Source: Lysobacterales bacterium | GTDB lineage: Bacteria > Pseudomonadota > Gammaproteobacteria > Xanthomonadales > Xanthomonadaceae | Direction of reading: 5' to 3' | DNA length: 64,000 nucleotides | Assembly (NCBI GenBank): GCA_014946745.1 | Contig: JADCRD010000001.1 | Coordinates: 2,974,427-3,038,426 of the forward strand | Shown: in pieces, positions 7,690 through 15,215 of the stretch | Position numbering within the stretch: the first letter of the stretch is position 1 | Layout: every line of letters begins with the position of its first letter | Made by a program: the position numbers and the translations under genes | Notes under the pieces: generated by a model | Database searches by the model: none | The model's input: only the letters and a program-made list of their open reading frames with translations | Told to the model about the DNA's origin: nothing

Positions 7690-8557
7690 ATGAGAACGCC
7701 CCCCCCTTCGTCTGCTGTCCTTCGCCATCGCCGCGCTGCTCGGTGGCCTTGCCTCAACCACCCTTTCGGCCGCCGAGCCGGCCCACACCCCGCTCACCGA
7801 TGCGCGCGCCGAAGCGCGCATCGAGACGACGTATCGACTGAGCCCCTACCTGCGTGCGGATCAGCTTGACGTGCAGGTGAGCAACGGCGTCGCCACGCTC
7901 CGCGGCAGCGTCCCTGAAGAAGTCAGCAAGGAGCTGGCGGAGGCGATCGCCGGCGGGATCGAAGGGGTCAGCAAGGTCGAGAACGCCCTGACCGTCGACG
8001 CCAAGAGCGGTCCAGCCACGCCGCGACGCTTCGCCGAGGTGCTGGACGACGGCACCATCACCACGGCCATCAACTCGAAGCTGGCCTGGAGCCGATTCGC
8101 GAACGACCTGCAGGTGACAGTCGCCACCCGCGACGGCGCCGTGACCTTGACCGGAAACGCGCGCTCGGCGGATGCGCGCGCCGCCGCGAACCGCCTGGCG
8201 GCGACCACGCGCGGTGTGGGTGAGGTGGATGACCGTATCGTGGTTGGCGACGCCGTCGGTGCCGGCATGCTGAAGCCAGCGGCCGCGCAGCCGGCGGGCA
8301 CCGCGATGAGCGACACCTGGATCACCACCAAGGTCAAGTACACCCTGCTCTACTCGAGCAACGTGGCGGGATCGGACGTGGAAGTCAGCACCGCGGCGGG
8401 CGTGGTCACCCTCAGCGGCAGCCTGCACAGCGGCGCCGAGCGGGCGCTGGCCATCGAACTCGCGCAGAACATCGGCGGGGTCAAGAGCGTCGATTCCAAC
8501 GCGCTGCTGGTGGCCCCGATCGCGGGCCCCACGGTCGCCGAAGCGTCCAAGCGCTGA
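7690..8557 (+). CDS. periplasmic protein with three BON domains; frame broken by a C8 tract
   Basis: AGGAG precedes ATG at 7690, but the frame from that ATG does not encode the conserved protein. The conserved frame runs without an obvious start of its own into 8557. A run of eight C at 7699-7706 separates them: removing one C joins the ATG to LLSFAIAALLGGLASTTLSA, a typical Sec signal peptide, and on to EARIETTYRLSPYL and three BON domains (about 7810-8000, 8040-8250 and 8300-8520; repeated patterns such as NGVATLRGSVPEEV, DGAVTLTGNARS and AGVVTLSGSLHS). As written, translation of the BON part needs slippage or a GTG near 7871 that would lose the export signal. A sequencing error in the homopolymer is the simplest other explanation. 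Confidence 0.75.
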
Positions 8558-8595
8558 AGCGCTCAGGCAACGCTGAACTCGACCGTCTTGAACTG

Positions 8596-8645
8596 GATCA
8601 GTGGTCGCGAGTCCGGCGCGGGCCGGACTCGCTCCCGCTGGATCA
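8596..8645. repeat. palindromic repeat unit, copy C
   Basis: Arms GCGAGTCCGG (8607-8616) and CCGGACTCGC (8623-8632) are perfect, preceded by GGATCAGTGGTC and followed by GCTGGATC. GGCAACGCTGAA lies on both sides. This is the most complete copy in the window. Confidence 0.65.
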
Positions 8646-8833
8646 GGCGCTCTGGATCGGGCGCTCTGTATTGGGCGCTGACGCGCTCGATCCGCGGACG
8701 CGCCCCCCGAGGCGCGCGGCAACGCTGAATTCTCCAGCCTTGCAGGCTGCGGCGCGGTTGCTTCTGCCGCGCAGGGGCTCCTGGCCCTCCTCCATCCGGG
8801 TGCGCTTCGCAAGGTGCGCGCGGCGCCCGCCTT

Positions 8834-8862
8834 CAAGGCCCACTTCGGTGGGCCTTGCGTTT
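8834..8862 (+). terminator. probable intrinsic terminator after the BON gene
   Basis: A perfect 10-base stem CAAGGCCCAC/GTGGGCCTTG with a TTCG tetraloop is followed by CGTTT. The T-run is short, so termination strength is uncertain. It lies between convergent genes and could serve both strands. Confidence 0.55.
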
Positions 8863-8941
8863 GGCGGGCAGGGCAAGGGGTGAGCCGGCGCTTCGGCGAA
8901 CTGGTCGCCTTTGCCTCGGCCACCGTCCTGCGGCGCTGATG

Positions 8942-9679
8942 TCAGGGCCCGCCTCCGGCGCGAGGAAACGCCGCCGCACGGGCGAGGCGATCCGCCTGAT
9001 AGCAGGGGCAGGCCGCGAGCTTGAGGCCGGCGAGGTCGAGAATGCGGATCTGTCCGCGTCGATAGTCGATCAGCCCCTGGGCCTGCAGGCGACCTGCGCA
9101 GACGGTGACGCCGCTGCGGCGCAAGCCGAGCAGGTGGCCCAATCGTTCATGCGTGACTGGCGGCAGCGCCTCGCCGCTGCGCTCGGCCGCGTCCAGAAGC
9201 CAGCGCGCGAGACGCTGCTGGCCTTCGTGGAACCCAAGGCACACGGCCGAACGCGCGAGCTGCCCCAGCTGCAGGCTCTGGTAGCGCTGCAGCAGTGGGC
9301 CCAGGCGCGAGGCAGCCAGCATCGCCTGGCGCCAGCGGCGTCGATCCAGGCTCAGGGCGAAGCCCTTTGCCGAGACCGTTGCCAGCAGGACTTCGGGCGC
9401 TGAGGCCAGCACCGATGCGCTGCCGATCACGCCGTCCGAGCCGAGTATCAGCAGCTGGCTCGCCCCGACCCCCGTGCCCGCCAGGGACATCGACACCAGT
9501 CCCGCCAGCGGGAACAGCAGCGCAGCCCCTGGCTGACCCACCGTCGTCAGCCGCTGGTCGACGCTGAGTTCGCGCAGGCCGCAGAGCTCGATCAGCGGCC
9601 GTCGCTGCCGCTCCGGCAGCTGCTGCAGAACGCGATTGGCCGACAGGTTCGGCGGATCCGCTGCGGTGACAGAGATCAT
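8942..9679 (-). CDS. Crp/Fnr-like regulator with degenerate sensory barrel
   Basis: The 245-residue protein starts at MISVTAADPP; GAGGAG lies about nine bases upstream. It has a Crp-like architecture: a barrel (about residues 20-140, GAALLFPLAGLVSMSL, LILGSDGVIGSASVLA), a dimer helix, and a winged helix (LPPVTHERLGHLLGLRRSGV) that keeps the same spacing as the paralogue at 2161. No cyclic-nucleotide contact residues or Fe-S Cys pattern are seen; two Cys lie near the C-terminus (ACPCYQ). The effector is unknown. It is divergent from fliL, with the shared region 9680-9922 between them. Confidence 0.75.
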   Translation of the reverse strand: MISVTAADPPNLSANRVLQQLPERQRRPLIELCGLRELSVDQRLTTVGQPGAALLFPLAGLVSMSLAGTGVGASQLLILGSDGVIGSASVLASAPEVLLATVSAKGFALSLDRRRWRQAMLAASRLGPLLQRYQSLQLGQLARSAVCLGFHEGQQRLARWLLDAAERSGEALPPVTHERLGHLLGLRRSGVTVCAGRLQAQGLIDYRRGQIRILDLAGLKLAACPCYQADRLARAAAFPRAGGGP

Positions 9680-9872
9680 CGGGGGCTCTCCTCGGGGTGG
9701 CGGACGTGGATCCAGGGGCGTCAGCGACTCCCGCTGCGCACCGTGCAGGGCCGCCGGCCCGGCTGTCTGTACGCTCACTCACTCAGCCGCGTCCGCGCCA
9801 TTTGTTTGACTTCAGGGCGCGTCGTAAATCCGACACCGCCTCGACGGACCGACCTGCGGCAGGGCAGCGAGC

Positions 9873-9890
9873 CCGGCACGGCGCTTGCAA
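9873..9890 (+). promoter_or_regulatory. sigma54 (RpoN) promoter of the fliL operon
   Basis: CCGGCACGGCGCTTGCAA matches the sigma54 consensus GGCACG-N4-TTGCA with the required GG-N10-GC spacing (GG at 9875-9876, GC at 9887-9888). The fliL start codon is 33 bases downstream. A second site with the same core lies at 27251-27268. RpoN with a FleQ-type activator controls comparable flagellar operons in pseudomonads and xanthomonads. Confidence 0.85.
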
Positions 9891-9922
9891 CCCGGGCGCT
9901 CAGTCACTGTCCGGAGAGCTCC

Positions 9923-10462
9923 ATGGCTGCCAAGCCTGCTGCCAAACCCGCCGCTGCTGCGGCGCCCGCCGCGGGCGCCGATGCGCCCAAGAAAGGCTTC
10001 CCTATCGTGCTGGTCGCCGTGGTCCTGCTCGCTGGGCTGGGCGTCGGCGGCGGTGCGGCCTTCTTCCTGCTGCCGAAGCCCGCCGCCGAAGCCGAAGCCA
10101 GCGAGACCGGGCAACCCGAACGCAAGCCGGTTGAACGCGGCACGCCTGCGCAGTACGTCGCGCTGGAGCCGGCCTTCGTGGTCAACCTGGCCGACGAGGG
10201 CAGCACGCGCTATCTGCAGACCGAAGTGCAGCTGAGCTCGCGCGACCCGCAGGTGATCGCCGACATCGGCACCCACAGCCCGGCGATCCGCAACGCCCTG
10301 CTGATGCTGTTCGCCAAGAAAACCCAGGCGGAACTGCGCTCGATCGAAGGCCGCGAGCAGCTGCAGAAAGACGCGCTGGCCGAAGTCAATCGCGTGCTCA
10401 AGGATGAAACCGGCTACGACGGCGTCGACGCGCTGTTCTTCACCAGCTTCGTGACCCAGTAA
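9923..10462 (+). CDS. fliL: flagellar basal-body-associated protein FliL
   Basis: The 179-residue protein starts at the ATG after GGAGAG. It has an Ala/Pro/Lys-rich cytoplasmic start, one membrane helix (about residues 26-50), and a periplasmic FliL domain (YVALEPAFVVNLADEGSTRYL, TEVQLSSRDPQVIADI, then the FTSFVTQ end). FliL sits next to the stator and modulates torque or stator stability. It is the first gene of the operon behind the sigma54 promoter, ten bases before fliM. Confidence 0.9.
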   Translation: MAAKPAAKPAAAAAPAAGADAPKKGFPIVLVAVVLLAGLGVGGGAAFFLLPKPAAEAEASETGQPERKPVERGTPAQYVALEPAFVVNLADEGSTRYLQTEVQLSSRDPQVIADIGTHSPAIRNALLMLFAKKTQAELRSIEGREQLQKDALAEVNRVLKDETGYDGVDALFFTSFVTQ

Positions 10463-10472
10463 GCGGGCGCCC

Positions 10473-11477
10473 GTGAACAGGGACATCCTCAGCCAGGACG
10501 AGATTGATGCCCTGCTGCACGGCGTCGATGCCGGCGTGGTCTCGACCGAGCCGGAGTTCGCGCCGGGCGAGGCGCGGCCCTACGACTTCGCCACCCAGGA
10601 CCGCATCGTGCGCGGGCGCATGCCCACGCTGGAGATGGTCAACGAGCGCTTCGCCCGCCTGATCCGCATCGGCATCTTCAACCTCTTGCGGCGCTCGCCC
10701 GAGATCTCGGTGCGCGGCATCGAGATGCTGAAGTTCGCCGAGTACACCCACGGCCTGTTTGTGCCGACCAATATCAACCTGATCAAGGTCAAGCCGCTGC
10801 GCGGCACCGCCCTGATCATCTTCGAGCCCAAGCTCGTGTTTGCGGTGGTGGACACCTTCTTCGGCGGCGGTGGTCGCTTCCACGCCAAGATCGAAGGTCG
10901 CGAGTTCACCGCCACCGAGATGCGGGTGATCCAGCTGCTGCTGGAGCAGGTGTTCCGCGATCTGATCGAGTCCTGGGCGCCGGTGCTGAAGCTGGAGTTC
11001 GAGTACGTCAATTCCGAGGTCAACCCGCACTTCGCGAACATCCTGACTCCGCGCGAGTACATCGTGGTGTCGCGCTTCTCGGTGGAGCTCGAGGGCGTGG
11101 TGGCCGACATCCACATCAGCTACCCCTACGGCATGCTGGAGCCGCTGCGCGAGCAGCTCGATGCCGGCCTGCAGAGCGACCGCGCCGAGCGCGACGAACG
11201 CTGGGTCACCGAGATGCGCGCGCAGATCAACGACACCGAAGTCGAGATCAGCAGCGTCCTGACTCGCAAGACGCTCGCCCTGCGCGACCTGCTCAATCTG
11301 AAGCCCGGCGACATCCTGCCGATCGAGATGCCGAAGCAGCTCGACCTGCTGGTCGAGAACGTGCCCGTGTTCCGCGGCGAATTCGGCGCCCACGGCGGCA
11401 AGCGCGCAGTGAAGATCACCGAAGTGCGCCCGCCCAGCATTCCCCTGAGCCCCGCCCTGCAGAGGCCACAGCCATGA
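10473..11477 (+). CDS. fliM: flagellar motor switch protein FliM
   Basis: The 334-residue protein begins at GTG. Residues 4-16 (ILSQDEIDALLHG) are the conserved N-terminal motif that binds phosphorylated CheY. The CheC-like middle domain follows, with MLKFAEYTHGLFVPTNINLI and FGGGGRFHAKIEGREFTATE, and the C-terminal SpoA domain (about 250-320) contacts FliN. It forms the C-ring wall and passes the CheY signal to the rotor. Its last codons overlap the fliN start by four bases, giving translational coupling. Confidence 0.95.
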   Translation: MNRDILSQDEIDALLHGVDAGVVSTEPEFAPGEARPYDFATQDRIVRGRMPTLEMVNERFARLIRIGIFNLLRRSPEISVRGIEMLKFAEYTHGLFVPTNINLIKVKPLRGTALIIFEPKLVFAVVDTFFGGGGRFHAKIEGREFTATEMRVIQLLLEQVFRDLIESWAPVLKLEFEYVNSEVNPHFANILTPREYIVVSRFSVELEGVVADIHISYPYGMLEPLREQLDAGLQSDRAERDERWVTEMRAQINDTEVEISSVLTRKTLALRDLLNLKPGDILPIEMPKQLDLLVENVPVFRGEFGAHGGKRAVKITEVRPPSIPLSPALQRPQP

Positions 11478-11809
11478 ACAGCAATTCCGATGTCCTGGGC
11501 GCCACCGCAGCGCAGTTCGGCACCCTGTCGCCGGAGGGCGGCGGCGGCGAGTTGAACCTCGACGTGCTGCTGGACGTACCCGTCACCCTGCAGCTGGAAG
11601 TGGGCCGCGCGCGCGTGCCGATCCGCAACCTGCTGCAGCTCAATCCAGGCTCGGTGATCGAGCTTGAGCGCGGTGCTGCCGAACCGCTGGATGTCTACGT
11701 CAACGGCACCCTGATCGCGCACGGCGAAGTGGTGGTGGTGAACGACCGCTTCGGCGTGCGCCTGACCGATGTGGTCAGCCCGGCCGAGCGTCTGCGGCGC
11801 CTGCGCTGA
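11474..11809 (+). CDS. fliN: flagellar motor switch protein FliN
   Basis: The 111-residue protein is the usual short FliN: a variable N-terminus of about 30 residues, then one SpoA domain (LDVLLDVPVTLQLEVGRARV, IRNLLQLNPGSVIELERGA, then EVVVVNDRFGVRLTDVV). It forms the base of the C-ring with FliM and binds the export ATPase complex via FliH. Start and stop overlap or abut fliM and fliO in the operon. Confidence 0.95.
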   Translation: MNSNSDVLGATAAQFGTLSPEGGGGELNLDVLLDVPVTLQLEVGRARVPIRNLLQLNPGSVIELERGAAEPLDVYVNGTLIAHGEVVVVNDRFGVRLTDVVSPAERLRRLR

Positions 11810-11817
11810 GGCTCGCC

Positions 11818-12222
11818 ATGTCATCGCCTTTCGCCAGCCTGCTTGCCAGCGCCGCGGCGGCGCCCGCGGCCAGCGCACCTGCGCCAGCCTCGGTCGCGAG
11901 CTTCGGCACGCTTGTCGGCATGGCGGGCTCGCTGCTGCTGGTGATCGGCCTGATCCTGCTCTGCGCCTGGCTGCTGAAGCGCATGGGCAGCCTGCAGGCC
12001 GGCGGCAGCGGCGTGCTCAAGCTGCGCGCCAGCCTCGCGGTGGGCATGAAGGAGCGCGTGGTGCTGGTCGAGGCCGCCGGCGAAACACTGCTGCTCGGCG
12101 TCAGCCCCGGCGGGGTGACCTGCCTGCATCGCTTCGAGGGTCCCGTTCCGGCGGAGACGAACGCGCCGGCGAGCTTCGCCCAGCTGCTGCACAAGCAGCT
12201 CGGTCTGGGGCCACGGGCATGA
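11818..12222 (+). CDS. fliO: flagellar biosynthesis protein FliO
   Basis: The 134-residue protein has an Ala-rich start, one membrane helix (about residues 36-58, LVGMAGSLLLVIGLILLCAW) and a small cytoplasmic domain (VLKLRASLAVGMKERVVLVE, LLLGVSPGGVTCLHRF) typical of FliO. FliO helps assemble the FliP ring of the export gate. It overlaps fliP by four bases (ATGA). Confidence 0.9.
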   Translation: MSSPFASLLASAAAAPAASAPAPASVASFGTLVGMAGSLLLVIGLILLCAWLLKRMGSLQAGGSGVLKLRASLAVGMKERVVLVEAAGETLLLGVSPGGVTCLHRFEGPVPAETNAPASFAQLLHKQLGLGPRA

Positions 12223-12995
12223 GCGGCCAGCGCCTCATGCGCCTGCTGCAGATGCTGCTGGCGGTACTCGCCATCAGCCTCGGCACCGACGCGCTGGCGG
12301 CCCCGCCGACCGTCACGCTGCCGCCGATGCCGGACGTGACCGTCGCCACCGTCGGCACGCAGACGGTCAGCCTGCCGCTGCAGATCCTGGCGCTGATGAC
12401 GGTCATCACCCTGCTGCCGGGCATTCTGCTGGCGATGACCGCGTTCACCCGGATCATCGTGGTGCTGGCCCTCTTGCGACAGGCACTGGGCACCGGCCAG
12501 ACGCCGTCGAACCAGATTCTGCTGGCGCTGGCCCTGTTCATCACCGCACTGGTGATGGCGCCGGTCATCGACGCCTCGTGGGCGCAGGGCATTCGCCCCT
12601 ATCTCGACGGCCAGCTGGGCTTCGAGGCCGCACTCACCGCCACGCTGGGGCCGATCCGCGAGTTCATGTTCGCGCAGATCCGCGAGGCCGACCTGATGCT
12701 GTTCGCCGGCATGAGCGGCAGCACCGGCTACGCCTCGCCCGATGAAGTGCCTTTCACCGTGCTGATGGCGAGCTTTCTGACCAGCGAGCTGAAGACCGCC
12801 TTCCAGATCGGCTTCTTCCTGTTCGTGCCCTTCGTGATCATCGATCTGGTGATCGCCAGCGTGCTGATGTCGATGGGCATGATGATGCTCTCGCCCATGC
12901 TGATCTCGGCCCCCTTCAAGATCCTGCTGTTCGTGCTGGTCGACGGCTGGTCGCTGGTGGTCGGCACGCTCGCTGCTTCGTTCGTGACCACATGA
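12219..12995 (+). CDS. fliP: flagellar export gate protein FliP
   Basis: The 258-residue protein starts at the ATG overlapping the fliO stop. A cleavable signal peptide (cut near Ala27) is followed by the FliP core: LQILALMTVITLLPGILLAM, TAFTRIIVVLALLRQALGT, and the C-terminal helices FQIGFFLFVPFVIIDLVIAS and MMMLSPMLISAPFKILLFVL. It forms the main pore of the FliPQR export gate in the inner membrane. It overlaps fliQ by four bases. Confidence 0.95.
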   Translation: MSGQRLMRLLQMLLAVLAISLGTDALAAPPTVTLPPMPDVTVATVGTQTVSLPLQILALMTVITLLPGILLAMTAFTRIIVVLALLRQALGTGQTPSNQILLALALFITALVMAPVIDASWAQGIRPYLDGQLGFEAALTATLGPIREFMFAQIREADLMLFAGMSGSTGYASPDEVPFTVLMASFLTSELKTAFQIGFFLFVPFVIIDLVIASVLMSMGMMMLSPMLISAPFKILLFVLVDGWSLVVGTLAASFVTT

Positions 12996-13261
12996 ACGCC
13001 GACAGCGTCATGTCCGAGCTGCAGACGGCGCTGAGCATGGGCCTGCTGATCGCCACTCCGCTGCTGGCCGTGGCCCTGCTGATTGGTGTCGTGATCGGCC
13101 TGCTGCAGGCCGCCACCCAGGTCAACGAACCCGCCATCGCATTCATCGCCAAGGTGTTCAGCATGGCCCTGGTGCTGGCCGTGGGCGGCGGCTGGATGTT
13201 GAACCAGCTGGTGCAGTTCACCATCGGGCTGTACCAGCGCATTCCCTCGATGCTCGGCTGA
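12992..13261 (+). CDS. fliQ: flagellar export gate protein FliQ
   Basis: The 89-residue protein has two membrane helices (LLIATPLLAVALLIGVVIGL and a second around AFIAKVFSMALVLAVGGGWM), the standard FliQ length and layout, with the conserved LLQAATQVNE segment between them. It packs around FliP/FliR in the export gate. The start overlaps the fliP stop. Confidence 0.95.
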   Translation: MNADSVMSELQTALSMGLLIATPLLAVALLIGVVIGLLQAATQVNEPAIAFIAKVFSMALVLAVGGGWMLNQLVQFTIGLYQRIPSMLG

Positions 13262-13269
13262 GCTCCGCG

Positions 13270-14061
13270 ATGGACGCCACCACAGCGATCAGTCTCGAAG
13301 GCCTCAACCTGCTCAATTACGGCCAGCAGGTGATCTGGCTGTCGCTGCGCATCGGCGGCCTGCTGCTGCTCTCGCCTTTTCTCGGCACCCAGGCGGTGCC
13401 GCGGCGCATCCGCTTGATTCTCGCGCTGGCGCTGTCGGCTGCGATCGCACCGCTGGTGCCGGCGCCGGCCATCCAGGCCAACATCAATGCGGAGACCGTG
13501 CTGGCGGTGGCGCGCGAACTCGCGATCGGCGCCTCGCTGGGCTTTCTGATGCGGCTGGCGCTGGAAGCCGTGGCGATGTGCGGCGAGCTGGTGGCGCAGG
13601 GCATGGGCCTGTCGTTCGCGCAGATGATCGACCCCATGCGCGGCGTGCAGAGCGGCGTGGTCGCCCAGTGGTTCACCGTCGTCGCCGGCCTCACCTTCTT
13701 CGCTGTCGATGCGCATCTGGCCCTGCTCGGCGTGGTGTTCGAGAGCTACCGCGTGCTGCCCGCCGGCGCCACGCCGGTGGCGATGTATACCCTGCTCGAT
13801 GCCATCCCTTCGTTCGCCGGCATCATTTTCCTGGCCGGCGTCAGCCTGGCCCTGCCGATCATGATCGCGATGATCACCGTGAACATCGCCTTCGGCGTGA
13901 TGGCGCGCACCGCACCCTCGCTGAACCCGATTCAGATCGGTCTGCCGTCGGCCCTGCTGGTCGGCTTCGTGCTGATGATCGCGCTGTTGCCGCATCTGCT
14001 TGAGCCGCTGCGCGCGCTGTTCGAACAGGCCCTCACGGTGGGCTCCGGGCTGGTGCAGTGA
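13270..14061 (+). CDS. fliR: flagellar export gate protein FliR
   Basis: The 263-residue polytopic membrane protein shows the FliR pattern: WLSLRIGGLLLLSPFLGTQA, VPRRIRLILALALSAAIAP, then ELVAQGMGLSFAQMIDPMRG, and C-terminal helices with the NIAFGVMARTAPSLNPIQIG segment. It completes the FliP5Q4R1 gate. Its stop overlaps the flhB ATG by one base. Confidence 0.95.
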   Translation: MDATTAISLEGLNLLNYGQQVIWLSLRIGGLLLLSPFLGTQAVPRRIRLILALALSAAIAPLVPAPAIQANINAETVLAVARELAIGASLGFLMRLALEAVAMCGELVAQGMGLSFAQMIDPMRGVQSGVVAQWFTVVAGLTFFAVDAHLALLGVVFESYRVLPAGATPVAMYTLLDAIPSFAGIIFLAGVSLALPIMIAMITVNIAFGVMARTAPSLNPIQIGLPSALLVGFVLMIALLPHLLEPLRALFEQALTVGSGLVQ

Positions 14062-15212
14062 TGGCCGGCGAAGACGAAGGCGAAGACAAAACCGAAGAGC
14101 CAACCCAGAAACGGCTCGACGACGCGCGCAAGGAAGGCCAGGTCCCGCGCTCGCGCGAACTGGGCGGCGCGGCCATGCTCGGCATCTGCGTGCTGATTCT
14201 GTTCGCCACCGGCGGCCACCTCACCGCCACCGCCGGCGCCTGGCTGGACCGCGCGCTCTCGCTGCCGCGCGAACAGGTGCTGCGGGGGGATCCGGTGGCG
14301 CACGTGGGCGAGCTGCTGTTCGGCCTGTTCTGGCCGGCACTGCCGCTGATGCTGGCCGGCGCCATCGCCGGCGCGCTGGCGCCGCTGGTGCTGGGGGGTT
14401 TCAACTTCAGCACCAAGGCGCTGGCGCCGAAGTTCAGCAAGCTCGATCCGATCGCCGGCGTCAAACGCATCTTTGGCACCGAAGGCTTGCTCGAGACCGG
14501 CAAGGCGATCCTGCGGGTGAGCTTGATCCTGCTGGTCGGCGTGTGGGTGCTGCATTCGCAGCTGCCCGAGCTGATCAGCCTGATCAACGAGCCGCTGCCG
14601 CGCGCGGCGGCGCACGGCGGGCGCATGGCCCTGGTCCTGCTGGGCGCACTGACCATCGCGCTGATCTTCGTAGGGATCATCGACGCGCCCCTGCAGCTGT
14701 GGAACCACCGCCGCCAGCTGAAGATGACCCGCAAGCAGCTGATGGACGAGTTCAAGGAAAGTGAGGGCAGCCCCGAGCTCAAGGCGCGCGTGCGGCAGGT
14801 GCAGCAGGAGATCGCCAACCGCCGGATGATGGAAGCCGTGCCCTCCGCCGACGCGATTCTGGTCAACCCGACCCACTTCGCGGTGGCGATCGTCTACGAC
14901 GGCCAGAAAATGCGCGCGCCCAAGGTGGTGGCCAAGGGCGTCGATCTGATCGCCGTGACCATTCGCGAACTCGGCGAGAAGCACAAGGTTCCGATCGTCG
15001 AATCGCCGCCGCTGGCACGCGCCTTGTATCGGGAGTGCGAGATCGGCCAGGAAATTCCGGTGCGGCTGTATGCGGCGGTGGCCCAGGTGCTGGGCTTCGT
15101 CTACCAGCTGAAGCACTGGCGCCGCCACGGCGGCGCACGCCCGACGGCGCCACGCGTCGAGGTCGAGGAAAACCCCGAAGCCGTTCCACCCTCCGACGAC
15201 AAGGACGCCTGA
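14061..15212 (+). CDS. flhB: flagellar export switch protein FlhB
   Basis: The 383-residue protein starts at the ATG overlapping the fliR stop; an adjacent GTG one codon upstream is possible. It has the polar start (EDEGEDKTEEPTQKRLDDAR), four membrane helices, and a cytoplasmic domain with the self-cleavage motif NPTH (in ADAILVNPTHFAVAIVYDG). Cleavage at Asn-Pro switches export from rod/hook to filament subunits. The C-terminal tail after about residue 350 is Pro/Glu-rich and variable. Confidence 0.95.
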   Translation: MAGEDEGEDKTEEPTQKRLDDARKEGQVPRSRELGGAAMLGICVLILFATGGHLTATAGAWLDRALSLPREQVLRGDPVAHVGELLFGLFWPALPLMLAGAIAGALAPLVLGGFNFSTKALAPKFSKLDPIAGVKRIFGTEGLLETGKAILRVSLILLVGVWVLHSQLPELISLINEPLPRAAAHGGRMALVLLGALTIALIFVGIIDAPLQLWNHRRQLKMTRKQLMDEFKESEGSPELKARVRQVQQEIANRRMMEAVPSADAILVNPTHFAVAIVYDGQKMRAPKVVAKGVDLIAVTIRELGEKHKVPIVESPPLARALYRECEIGQEIPVRLYAAVAQVLGFVYQLKHWRRHGGARPTAPRVEVEENPEAVPPSDDKDA

Positions 15213-15215
15213 TCC

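Larger units (their letters stand above)
8558..8941. other. convergent intergenic region with repeat and terminator hairpin
   Basis: This 384-base gap lies between the BON gene and the convergent Crp/Fnr gene. It holds repeat copy C (8596-8645), two copies of GGCAACGCTGAA (about 8569 and 8728), and a terminator-like hairpin at 8834-8857. No gene is seen. Confidence 0.5.

Noticed and set aside
7408-7869. Overlapping frame that includes the ATG at 7690 of the BON gene
   Set aside because: After the C8 tract its product is Arg/His/Pro-rich and unlike any protein; the conserved sequence is in the neighbouring frame.
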